Below, in pieces: positions 13,301-23,798 of a DNA stretch of 64,000 nucleotides. The translations under genes were made by a program, and so were the position numbers. Origin of the DNA: Chamaea fasciata (Eukaryota; Chordata; Aves; Passeriformes; Sylviidae); assembly GCA_029207755.1 (NCBI GenBank), contig JARCOQ010000012.1, positions 16,497,679 through 16,561,678 on the forward strand, written 5' to 3'. Below the pieces are notes generated by a model, which searched no databases, was not told where the DNA came from, and saw only the letters and a program-made list of their open reading frames with translations. Every line of letters starts with the position of its first letter. The stretch's first letter is position 1.

Positions 13301-14493
13301 TTGCAAGGGTGATGCCAAATGCTAACGGGTTTAGCTTTGGAAAAACCTCAGCCCACCTCCTACACTTCTTTCCCTTTCACCTGTCCTGTGTAGAAATGCA
13401 GAGTACCAATTCTTCAGCGTGAGTGAGCCAACTCCCACAAGCACCAGGAGGCTTGTACCACCTCCATAGGATGGCAGCTCTGTCCAAGACTGTTTTCCCT
13501 CTCTCTTCAATATTTGTTCCCTTTGATTTTTGACATTGTTTGCATCATGTAAAAAAATATATTCACTGAATAGTGAAACTAGTAGGTGCGACACAAAAAG
13601 CCTCAGGCTGTTTGAAAGATTTTGTAGCTGAAACATTGACAATATTCTGCCAGTGGTCCTTTAAATACTTGAGTAAAATACAAGCACAGATTAAAATCCT
13701 TGAGAAAGCCGTAATTATACATTTGTAGACAATTTGTCTCTTTGAAGATTTTATTACCCGCACACCTCCACTTAATCTTGGTGTTTTTACAACAGCCAAG
13801 TTCACGATACTGCAGCTAAGGTTTTGTCAGCACTTTAATTATTAACTTGTTTGTACCATGACTACAAAGCATCTTACTTGTCTGAACTTGCTGCTTAGGC
13901 TTCAGGTCTTTTAGTGGTTCCTCAGATAAGTCCTGTGTCTGTACCCTGTGAGCTCCCAGCTCTGCCAGGAATAAGCTTAATACCTAAAGATCACTTTGAA
14001 ACCTCTCTAAACCTGGTGTTGGAAACAACTCATCAAGAATCAACAGTAAAACCTTTTAGAATGTTCATTATAGCCAAAAAAACCAACCACTGACTTAATT
14101 TCCATAGACACAAGAAAAGTCTATACTTTGATACCACAAAAAATATTTTCAGTGGTAACATCAAAGCAAGTTTTGCCCCTTATTTTTGTGTATTTTATAC
14201 TCTTTTAGACATACTTTTCTGTTGTGTGCTTATAAAACATTATTTTAAGAATATGTAATTACTAGAAAGACTAGAGGGATTCAGAAGTTCTTCTAGTTGA
14301 TCAGATTAATTACTGTAAAGTTTTAAATCAAGTGTACTAAATTAGTAGCTGATCTGATGACATTTTAAGAGATTTAAGGGTCAAGCTACTTCTCCTGTTA
14401 GTCAAAATGCTCCCTGTATTGCAGCTGGAAGAGGTTTCTAAATCTCAGGAAGAATTTTTGACATCTTGCACGAGCAGCACCACAGCACCCGGG
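4399..14493. other. Ten kilobases of unique AT-rich DNA, no gene recognised
   Basis: No exon, RNA gene or interspersed repeat was recognised in this stretch. The longest open frames are 146 codons at 11230-11670 and 128 codons at 12556-12942, both plus strand. They show no known domain, signal peptide or repeat, and the first overlaps two antisense frames of similar quality. Simple sequence is limited: a TATATATG run at 5409-5428, a T run near 7730 and short A runs. The 20-base word at 11705-11724 recurs at 22564-22583. Ancient repeats or conserved non-coding elements could be hidden here and would need alignment to find. Confidence 0.6.
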
Positions 14494-15022
14494 TGTTACA
14501 GCCCTCTTCTTAGAGGCTAGAAATGAGCAGAGACACAGACTTCTTGTTCATCACAGCATGAAAAGAGTCCTGGTTTATTCCTCTTTACAGCTCAGCCACC
14601 CTGACTCGGACCATTCACTGACTCTGGCTGCAGCAAGCTCCTGCTGGAGGTTTCCCCTGCAGGCTCTGACTGCTGCTTATTTTCTACTGAATGCTGACTG
14701 CAGGGATCAGTTTGCAGACTCTGACTGCAGGCTTTTACCCAGCTAGACGGACTGCAGCTTCCAGCAACAGGCTATGACTGCACACTCAGACAAACCTCAC
14801 AGCAGGGATTCTCTCTCCCCAGGAGCCTTCTTCCTCATGATCCTCTCATTCCATCTTCCTCAAGATTCATCCTCTATTTTCTTCACCAGCTAACCCACTC
14901 CCTTTTATCACACTTACCTTTATTGGCTATAGCTGTGACTCATCAGGGGTGAGGCTGTATTGTGTAATTAACACAGCTGTTACTTGTCAGGGGTAAGGTC
15001 ACCTGTGTTCCCTTCTCCTACA
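14494..15022 (-). mobile_element. Solo LTR, endogenous retrovirus family B, copy 1 (minus)
   Basis: Read on the minus strand, the element starts TGTAGGAGAAGGGAACACAG and ends CTGTAACA, giving matched TGT...ACA ends. It aligns over its length with the plus-strand copy at 21505-22030. The poly(A) signal on the minus strand lies at 14574-14579, followed by the R/U5-like part that ends at 14494. The U3-like part holds several imperfect copies of a TGACTGCAG-containing unit spaced about 27 bases apart (14665-14785). Flanks CCCGGG (14488-14493) and CCCACG (15023-15028) match at four of six positions, compatible with a decayed 6-bp target duplication. No internal retroviral region is attached, so it is read as a solo LTR. 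Confidence 0.85.
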
Positions 15023-18000
15023 CCCACGGACTGTGAAGAGTGAGAGGAAAGGGAGGAGAAATAAGAACTCCTGAAGCTGCCTCTGTGTGTGATACTGCAG
15101 TGGCCCACCAGCGCTATGCTGAGATAGCTTCCAGAGAAACAAGTTATTTCCTATTTGCATCAAAGGGCCTGAGCCAGTGGGAACTAATTCCAGTTTAAAT
15201 ATTTTCACTGTTTCTGATAGAATTATCAGTCGTACATAGATTAGGTAATGGGTTTTAACATCATTTGAATTTTTGTTGGGTTTCGTGGTTATCTCTTGCA
15301 GTGACACAGTTTTCGCGTTGTTTGGGTAGTTAATGGGGGATTGGATTGACAGATGTGAATCAGCCCCAGAACACAGAGAAAGTTCTCTCAGAACTGAAAA
15401 ATGTCTGAATGAATGTGTGGCCCTTCAGATGGAACTGAGGAGCTTTTCTATTTTTGTTTGTACCTTAATACCTTTTATTGCAAAAAACCTCAGCAAGTCA
15501 GTATCACCCAGCTCTCCTTCCCATGTGATAACAGTTTTGCTAGAAAACAGGGAAAATATACTACTGTGGCATTTTAACTTCTTTTTCTTGTCCTCTCTTG
15601 TTGGCTAATTATTTCTTTGAGGTTAAATGAGCTAATTATGCCTATATCAGGGCTCTTTGAGAAGCAAGAATCACTTTCTGTTGTTGATAATTAAAAGAAT
15701 TGAGCTTGATTCTTGGTTTGGGATACAGTTCTAGGCATTTTTCTTCCTTGTACACAGTATAAAGTAGTAAAAATAATTGCAAGTTATGTTTTGTTGATGA
15801 CAGAATGGAGGCAGCTTTTCAGCTGTGGTGTAAAAGGTTCTACAAATTGGTTTAAATTAATAAGGGTGAGAGGAAGGAGAAAAGAAGGGGAATTGTACTC
15901 CTTCTACTCATTCTTGAACAGCTTTAACAATCTTTCAATAGTAGGAGAATCCATCAAAATTTCACATGATATTTAGGAGGAAAATATTATGTGAATTCCT
16001 TTTACAACTGTTGTGTGACTATACTGTCAATTTTTTTTTTCTTTTAATTTCACTCATCAAGTCCTGTGCATGTGATACTTGACAGTGGAACTCCAAGGAG
16101 CTGCAAGCTCTTATGCAGAAGTCAGGTATGCTGCAGACAGCACGTATTCTTCTTCTCACTCTGGAAATAGTGCCCTCTTTGATCTGAGAGACATTGTCTG
16201 CCAGCATAAAAAAAATGTTCCAGTCTTCATGCTAGTTGTGCTCTGACTGTCTCCTGACCAGACGATCTCACCTGTACCCAGCTGCACAAACTATATATAG
16301 CACAGAAAGGGAGAGGGGTCTACAGCAGGGCTGAAGATCTAACCTCTAAATTCAGAGAGAGCTGCAACACAACATGCAGCTTTCATTCCAAGTGCTTCTC
16401 GGAGCTGGAATCCAGTAGCCAGATGCTGAAAGCTTAATTAAACTTGTGTGTATAATTCCTCTCTCCTAGGCAACTTTAAAACACATCTTTATTTCAACCA
16501 ACCCTGCTGGCATTACCAGTGCTGTGAACAGAGGAGGCCGAATGTCAAAGTGGACATAATCTCACTGTGCACTGGTCACATCTGGAGAATTCCCTGTCTG
16601 AGTGTGAGGATGGAGTCAAAGTCTGCAGACAGTGGTGGGAGAGGGGAGCCCGATGGACTGTGGACACCTCCAGGTGTAATTCAGCCTTTGTTACAGTGGG
16701 AAAACAAACCTGGAGCACAGCAGGGGTAGGTCTTCACTGAATGAAGATGTTTGGGGCAATAAGAGCTCTGGAGGGAGAAGCAGAATCTTGGGATTATCTT
16801 TTTGGCTGGTGACAGTAGGAAATAAATACTGTCTGGGACGGAAGGCTCTGGCCTGGCACTGTGGGTAACTCATACACAGCCTGGCTTGCTGCTGGTTTGC
16901 CACACCTCAGCACTCCCCACATCTGCAGCAACCCAGTGCAGAGACCCTGGTTCATTGTCTTTGTCTTTTTAATATTTATGTCCTCCTGCAAAAGTTATTT
17001 AACTATTTCCAAGCCTAGTTTAAACTATTAAATCTCTCCTCTCCTCATTTTAACTCCAAATCTGAATACACAGAACCACACACCTGACATATATGATTGA
17101 TATTACCTGAGTGGGAGAGCTTATGCTGTGTGGATCACATGTGGAAGCCTCCAGCAATAAACCTCTGGCACTTTGGGAACCCAACTTTCGTGCAAATTTA
17201 CTTTCTATCTTTCCTCCAAGTGTCAAAAAATCTGAGAGCAAAGAAACTTTTCATTCTTATGCTGCCAAGGAATTACTTAATATGCAGCTTGAATCCTCCA
17301 GGTGACACAACGATGCAATATGTTCATGAACTGGGAATGATCAATCCAGCCTGGGTTTTGGTATCAATATTTGACTATCTCGAGCTGTTGTACAAGTAGG
17401 TCCATACTGTGTATTTTTAGTCTGGGTGGGAATATGTTCCTTTTTGACTTGTAAAATCCCTAAGATTCTCTTTAACTTCTGACACCAACTTTAAGGTAAT
17501 TAATGCTTCATTTGCAGTTTCTTCTCCTGCATTTACATTTATCAACTGTAGAACTGCAAAGAAATGTGTTCTCTAGATTACAGCTGTGTCAGCCAGGACA
17601 ATTTCAAACAACAAAAAAAAGCCTGTGACCCTTTCACTGGGGTGTGCTGTCATCTTGATGTTTGTATCTCTTCAGGAAACAACACATGTGGAATATATAA
17701 ATGTTTATATTGGCAAAGGGTATTAGGAAAATAGTGATTTTAAAAATATGAACTGCAACAGAGTGGTTTTTATGGAAGGGTTCTTCAAAATCCTAATAGG
17801 AAAAGCTTATGGAATATAATAGAAAATAAATATTTCTTTTGTATGCTCAAACCTAGGTTTGCAGATAGATTCTTTATATAGTTACATTTCCACCTTTATT
17901 AAAAAAACTCAAACTTATTTGCATGACAAAGATATTTTCCTTCTGCTAAATTATTCTAATGGGACTTGGTAGAGATAAAAGTAAACTGTTAAAATATTCT

Positions 18001-21000
18001 GTATGGCTAAGTCTGCTATCTGCAGGTAATGTTCATTCACTAAGATAACATTTTTAGGGTTTGGAACCTAGCTTCTTGAGGGTAAAAATAAGCCTTTATC
18101 TGTCCTTCAGGATTATTAACAGTAAGTGATTTCCACATTAACATCAATAGCAATAATGAAGATGTCCTTTTCAATTCATCCCAGGGAACTTTGAGTGAGA
18201 ACTGTTATTTGGCTAGGCTTCACTCTTTAATAGAGTCCAAAGATAATTGGGTATTGAAAATTCCATCTAAATCAACCAAATAAATCTTTCGGTTACCAAA
18301 TTAATAATTTCATTGATGCCATCAGCCTTCAATTTTCACTCCATTAAATTCCTAAATTCATCTGAGAATGGCACAGCAAACAAATTAAAATGAGTTTCTT
18401 ATAAAAATGAGAACGATAAGATTATGCCTTCTAAAAAAGCAATTTAACTCCAATAAATTATTTTTAAATTATTAAAATTATTAAATGAGGCATTGCATTA
18501 ACTATAAAAGAGGAGCATAAAAGGGCACCAGCCTACGGAAAATAAGACATCTATAGACCTCTACAACCTTGGACAATTATATCTGTAATAATTGGCTCAT
18601 AAAACTTTATGGCAACTTGTAGAATATTCCTTTTTCCTTAAGATAGCATTGTGATCAGCAGGATGATTAGACAGAGAGCAACAGAATCTTTTTTTTTTCC
18701 TCAGGAGCTAAATGTTTCCAAATAGCCTCTTGTTGCTTTGCTCAACACAGAGCATTAGAGCAGAGTGTTACCTGCTCTGGGTGCAATAATAAATCACATT
18801 TAAACTACATCATGCTGCAGTAAGGCAGCTTAGTGTCAAGGAGGAATTCAGGATACAAGACAAGCAAATTCCATGACTGTTTTCTTTAGAGTATGTGCTC
18901 AGTGCGTTGAAGGTTTGAACCTTTAAATGTCAGGTTCAATATGTTGTCTCCCTTTTCAGTTCTTCTTCCATCAACTTCATAGAAGGCTGAAATTCTGAGG
19001 AATGAGCAAAAAACAAACCAGCAAGAGACTGCAGTAACATCTTGATAGCAAAGCAGTGTGAATAACAGATGTATTTTATATTTATTCTGAAACAAGGAAT
19101 AAACACTGCCTCCTGCTCCTGGGGGAACTCCATCAATAATGTACAAAACCTAAACCACGTGGAGCTGAAGAAGTGTTCACACGTGCCCTGGGGGTCTGTC
19201 CAGGTGAACTGGGGGCTGATAAATGACAGCCTCAGCCCTGTGGTGCCCTGGCACGGAGAACTCCTCCCATCAGGTCCAGCTCGTTCCCAGAGCCTTGCAG
19301 TCCCCGCAGGAATGGGAGTGCCACAGGCAGACAAACATTGCCCTCTGCACTTGAAAACCCCATGCTGTCAGAGGCAGGCAAGCTTTCACTGATTCCAGTA
19401 AAGCACCATGGCTTAGAGAAGGGAATTGTGATGAAGCCAGATCGACCCCTTGTTTTCAGGAGATAACAGGCACAGAGAGTCACTCTAAACCACAACTCCT
19501 AATGAAAGCCTTGTGGGCACACGTTAAACCCTTCCCAAAGATCCTCTGCTTGCTTCCTCTCACTACAATGAACCAGCCTTCCCTCAATCCAGAGATGAAC
19601 CCCTGCTGATTCCAGTAATTCTTGCTTCTATAAGCTAAATCCTTTTGTGGTTTTCCTTCATTCTCCATTCTGCACATTCCAGCTAAATTTAAAATGAAAC
19701 AGGTACCAAACCAGGCAACATTAAAGAACCAGAGGCATGAACTCGATCCAACAATGTGAGTTCTGTTTGAATTAATGCACTACAGGGTTTAGATATCCCC
19801 GATTTCTTCACCTTTGATTTCCCAGTGATGTCCAGAATAAATAATTGCCTTATTAAAGGACTTCTGAAGCCAACAGAGCAAGGTAAAAAACACTGAAGTC
19901 ACCAATTCAGCCTTTGATTCTGTCTGACAGAAAATTAAAAATGAATGAGAAAAAAAATTAATAATAAATGTATTCATGGCCTTATTGGGATTCATGACTC
20001 TCTTGCCAACATTAAATAAGTTCAACCAATTGTTCTCCTTAAAGTGAAATAGCATCAGAATACCAACTGTTCAAGCAATATCAGTATTTTCCTTTGGTAT
20101 AGTAAATTTGCAAAGTATTTTGTATAGTAAAACACAAAAAGTATTTTGTAAAGTAAATTTGTATAGTGAAAAAAAAAAAACCTAACATAAAACTGCCTCA
20201 ATTATAAAATTCTTAAAGTTAAGACCCACCCCACCTGCCAAAGGACAGGGGACATTTTATGTCCAAAGCTGTACAATTAATACAATTCATTAACCTTCTC
20301 AAATATCAGCTCAAACACAAGGGGCTTGACAAAGTTCTAAAACTGTGACAGAACTAAACAAAGTCTGGTCATGGAAGATGGCAGGAAATAACAAAAGGAA
20401 ACTCATACTGGGATACTTCCTTCATAAGTAATTACAACAATGCAGATTTATGGTGCAGTGGGGGGATCCCTAGGAGTCACAGGAATTCTTGGGATAGAAG
20501 GGCTCTTCTCCTTCTCAGGTTTGCAGTGCAGCTCCAGGAGGCTCAGCTGACATCTCAGCAGTTTGCTCCGGCTTTTATTCACTCAGGTCCTGAAAACTCC
20601 CAAGGGTGAAGACAAGGCCTTTAATTGTCAGTCAGGTGGAAAGCAACCTCTGTGTGTCAGTTCTGAGTTCTTGGTTCCATTTCTGTGCACTGTCCATGTC
20701 ACCATGGGCCACTGTGAACAGCTGGTCTCATCACAACTAAGCATCAGAAGGATCTGGAATTCCTCTGAGCCCAGCACCCTCCTACTGACTGTGGCCAGCC
20801 TCAGATCCTCAAACAAGAGTCAGGACAGCTATGGCAGATACCCTACAGATTGTCCCAACCTGAAGACAGCTGGATCCCTTCAGTTCTACTGGCAGTGGTT
20901 TTTTCACCCCTTCTTTGATCAGTCTCACCAGAATTACCTACAATGATCCCCAAGCAATGAAAATCTGACAATGAAAAAAATATCCCTTAAATGACCAAAA

Positions 21001-21391
21001 CCTGAGAGGAGAAAGCTCTACTATTTTCAGTGCATATCAGGAAAAATGAAGCAAAATGAGACTGAGGAACTTGTAAAGGACAGCAGACAATGAAAGGTCA
21101 GTGGCACTGGGTACAGCTGTGAGTGATGTCAGTGTGACATTCATCAGGAAAGCACAAATTCATTTTAGCCCAGGGACTGAAGTAAGAGCTTGTTCACTAA
21201 AAGTCACCCTGCTGTGGGTCAGTGCAGTGTGAGAGGAAGCACTAGAGCAGTCCTTGCCCTGCATGGATGCACAAAATGTTCTCAGCAGAGCGGTGTGGGA
21301 TGTTGTGTCTGCCTTGTTTTGTGCTGCACAGCTCTGCAGAAAGGCAGCAGGATCCTGTGCACCCACCAGCTCTCCTGCAGCTGAGCTTTCC
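15023..21391. other. Unique DNA between the two inverted family B LTRs
   Basis: About 6.4 kb with no recognised gene. The longest open frame is 132 codons at 18936-19334 on the minus strand; a 127-codon frame lies at 20563-20946 on the plus strand. Neither has a recognisable domain. A TATATATA-containing stretch near 16291 sits in ordinary AT-rich sequence with no supporting promoter context. A small minisatellite lies at 20097-20170. Sequence between 17650 and 18700 is especially AT-rich. Because the two family B LTRs point in opposite directions, this interval is not retroviral internal sequence. Confidence 0.6.
20097..20170. repeat. Imperfect minisatellite, about 25-bp unit
   Basis: Two full units and one partial unit run head to tail. 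Each begins GTATAGTAAA (or GTAAAGTAAA) and ends AAGTATTTT. Unit 1 is 20097-20121, unit 2 is 20122-20147 and unit 3 starts at 20148 and merges into GTATAGTG and a short A run. The units differ mainly in the middle. It is probably a local slippage product with no function implied. Confidence 0.65.
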
Positions 21392-21504
21392 TGAGCGATT
21401 AGTCCCGAGTTCAGCTGGGATAGAGTTAATTTTCCTCCTAGGGCTGTGTTTTAGTTTCAGCATGAGGTTAACGTGGATGACAGGTGAATGTTTTAGTTGT
21501 TGCT

Positions 21505-22030
21505 TATAGGAGATGGGAATACAGGTGACCTGGCCCCTGACAAGTAACAGCTGTGTTAATTACCCAATACAGCCTCGCCCCTGATGAGTCACAGCTATAT
21601 CCAATAAAGGTAAGTGTGATAAAAGGGGGTGGGTTAGCTGGTGAGGGGGAATCATCATGGAGGATCATGAAAAGATGGATCCCAAAGAAGAAGGCTCCTG
21701 GGGAGAGAGAATCCCTGCTGTGAGGTCAGTCTGGGTCTGCAGTCAGAGCCTGTTGTTGGAACTGCAGTCACAATCTAGCCAGGTAAAAGCCTGCAGTCAG
21801 AGTTTGCACATCAATACCTGCAGTCAGAGCTCCGCAGAAAATAATCAGCCATCAGGGGCTGCAAGGGAAACCTCCAGCAGGAGCTTGCTGCAGCCAGAGT
21901 CAGTGAGTGGTTGGAGTCAGGATGGCTGAGCTGTAAAGAGGAATAAACCAGGACCCTTTTAATGCTGTGATGAACAAGAAGTCTGTGTCTCTGCTCATTT
22001 CTACCCTCTAACAAGAGGGCTGCTGTAACA
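21505..22030 (+). mobile_element. Solo LTR, family B, copy 2, nested in the family D LTR
   Basis: This is the plus-strand counterpart of 14494-15022. It starts TATAGGAGATGGGAATACAG, where the other copy has TGTAGGAG, so the terminal TG appears mutated to TA. It ends CTGTAACA at 22030. The flanks GTTGCT (21499-21504) and GCTGCT (22031-22036) match at five of six positions, supporting a 6-bp target duplication made on insertion into the family D LTR. A TGATAAAAG TATA-like motif lies near 21617 and the poly(A) signal AATAAA at 21942-21947. The presumed U3 holds a reiterated CTGCAGTCAGAG motif. Six-base duplications are usual for betaretrovirus-like (ERVK) elements; that assignment is inference. 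Confidence 0.87.
21737..21830 (+). repeat. Reiterated CTGCAGTCAGAG motif in family B LTR
   Basis: The word CTGCAGTCAGAG begins at 21737, 21791 and 21818, with a degenerate version (CTGCAGTCACAA) at 21762. Spacings are 25, 29 and 27 bases, so this is an imperfect array with a period near 27 bp. The minus-strand LTR at 14494-15022 has a corresponding but differently diverged set. It sits between the TATA-like motif and the poly(A) signal as I place them; if the promoter lies elsewhere it could be a U3 enhancer array. Function is not known. Confidence 0.7.
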
Positions 22031-23653
22031 GCTGCTCACCCTAAGTCAAGCATGTCTCAGTTTCTCACTGAATGTCAGTGAGGAGGGCACAAGATCCAGG
22101 AGGGAGCTGAGCAAGGACAGCTGACCCAAACTGGCCACAGGGATATTGCAGACCACAGAACATCATGCCCAGTATACAAACTGGGGAGACTAGTGGGGTG
22201 TCGCTGAGCATGGGTCAGTGGGTGTGAGCAATTCCACTGTGCATTGCTTGGTTTTAATTGGGTTTTACTCCCCTCTCTCTTTTGCCTTTTAGCATTATTA
22301 TCATCATATTTCACTTTATGTCATTTATTAAATTGCTATCTCAGCCTATGGGCTTTACCTCCCTGATTCTCACCATGCCACCAGGACTGTGTGTGTGAGT
22401 AGCTGTGTGGTGCTGGGATTAGACCATGACAGAATTCCCGGCCTCAATCCATCTCTGCATGGGGCCCAGGAGAGATTATCCAGCAGTTCCCTCCACAGTA
22501 CTCAAGAGCAAAGCGATTTTGCTGCCTTAAGGATGGGATGACAAGCTACACACTAGAAAAATACTGATTTATGGGGCTGAAATGAATAAATTTAAATTAA
22601 GATCTGTAAATGATGGGCAGGAATGTCTAATATAACAAGCCTTTTAATGTCATGCATGTTCCCATGTTTTAATTCATAAATGACATTATCTACTATTATG
22701 CTTTCAATGCACTTGTTTGGTTAGGGTTGACATTTTATATCACTATATTTACTGATTAGATCCAGAGTCAAAGGAAAAGGAATATAAATTAGTTTTTCTA
22801 ATTACTGCAAGGCCATATCCACTGCCAGTCTATTTCCAAAGTAATTTCTGTGGCTCATTCCCTGGAAACCAACTTGCAAAAGACAAGACTAAAACAACTC
22901 TAAATCTTTGTTTGGGGAAAAAAAGGCAAAAAATCCTGGCAAAGTCTGCAACTGCACAGCTGGTGAGAAAACTGATTGTCCAGACTCCAGCACCAAAGCC
23001 TCAACTCCACATCACAGGGTACCCAGATCAAGTGTTCTATTAATTTACAAGAGCCTATTATGGCCCCGCTCATTCAGGAAAATCAAGGAATATCTGCCTT
23101 GGTGTCAAAGTAAATTATAGTGCCAGAAATAAATGCAATGTTAAATTAGCAGCAAAGAAATAAGGTAAAAATATATCTCTTAAAAAACCCCCAAACAAAT
23201 GCTTTCTGCAGCTCAGAGCAACAATAAAAAATATTTTTATACAAAAAATAAAGGAAATAATCTTTGCTGAGTGAAGTAGATTCCTTATCTTTATATAAGT
23301 GGGTTTTCTGTCTTTTTATTTTGAAAATTGATTTAGTATTTGGCTGTTGGATCAAATTGATTAACAAGATAATTCCAATAAATTCAGTGGCTTATTCACA
23401 GGGATAAATTTAAAGCTCATGTAAATATATCTGTAGATTTAAATCGGTTTTGGATCAGAACTTGTATGTAAATTTGCAGAGTGATAGAGAATGTGTCTCA
23501 TTGGCACACATTAGCTTAAATATTCTTGTCAAAACCATACCCCATCTCCAATCCATAAAATTAAATAAGAGCTCATAAACTTATAAATATGTTTATTAGT
23601 CTTTCAGAGACAGGCACAGACTAGTAAACATTTCAAAGTCTGCATCCCTCTAG

Positions 23654-23696
23654 CCCCAAGGGTGCCTTCTTTAAAGAAGTCATTGATTTTTGTCAT
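23654..23696. repeat. Diverged local duplication, copy 1
   Basis: The segment starting CCCCAAGGGTGCCTTCTTTA and ending CATTGATTTTTGTC is repeated about 102 bp downstream at 23756-23798 as CCCAAAGGTGCCATCTGTAA...CATTGATTTTGACC. Roughly 80 percent of positions agree by eye. The flanks are not clearly similar, so the original unit may have been longer and has since decayed. Confidence 0.65.
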
Positions 23697-23755
23697 CAAA
23701 AAACAAGTATTCAAGTAACAGTCTCAAACACAAGCTGATGGTAAAGTACCCAGGA

Positions 23756-23798
23756 TTCCCAAAGGTGCCATCTGTAAAAGGATCATTGATTTTGACCT
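23756..23798. repeat. Diverged local duplication, copy 2
   Basis: This is the second copy of the 23654-23696 segment, in direct orientation, sharing the GGTGCC...TCATTGATTTT framework. It is probably an old tandem duplication. No coding content is apparent. Confidence 0.65.

Larger units (their letters stand above)
21392..22431 (+). mobile_element. Solo LTR, family D, split by a nested LTR
   Basis: The two halves at about 21392-21504 and 22031-22431 together match an avian endogenous-retrovirus LTR type that I recall as widespread in bird genomes. The left half holds GTTCAGCTGGGATAGAGTTA and TTTTAGTTGTTGCT. The right half continues with CCCTAAGTCAAG and GGACAGCTGACCCAAACTGG. A TATA-like TATACAA follows at 22173, ATTAAA at 22327-22332, and the end is TTAGACCATGACA at 22431. 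The collinear continuation across the 526-bp family B LTR shows that this is one older LTR interrupted by a younger one. The left boundary is uncertain: no clean TG start or matching target duplication was found, so the 5' tip may be truncated. No gag, pol or env remnant flanks it. Confidence 0.8.

Noticed and set aside
16288..16300. TATATATAG as a promoter TATA box
   Set aside because: There is no downstream transcript signal or LTR structure, and such words are frequent in AT-rich DNA.
14494..22030. The two family B LTRs as the ends of one provirus
   Set aside because: They are in opposite orientation, and proviral LTRs are direct repeats.
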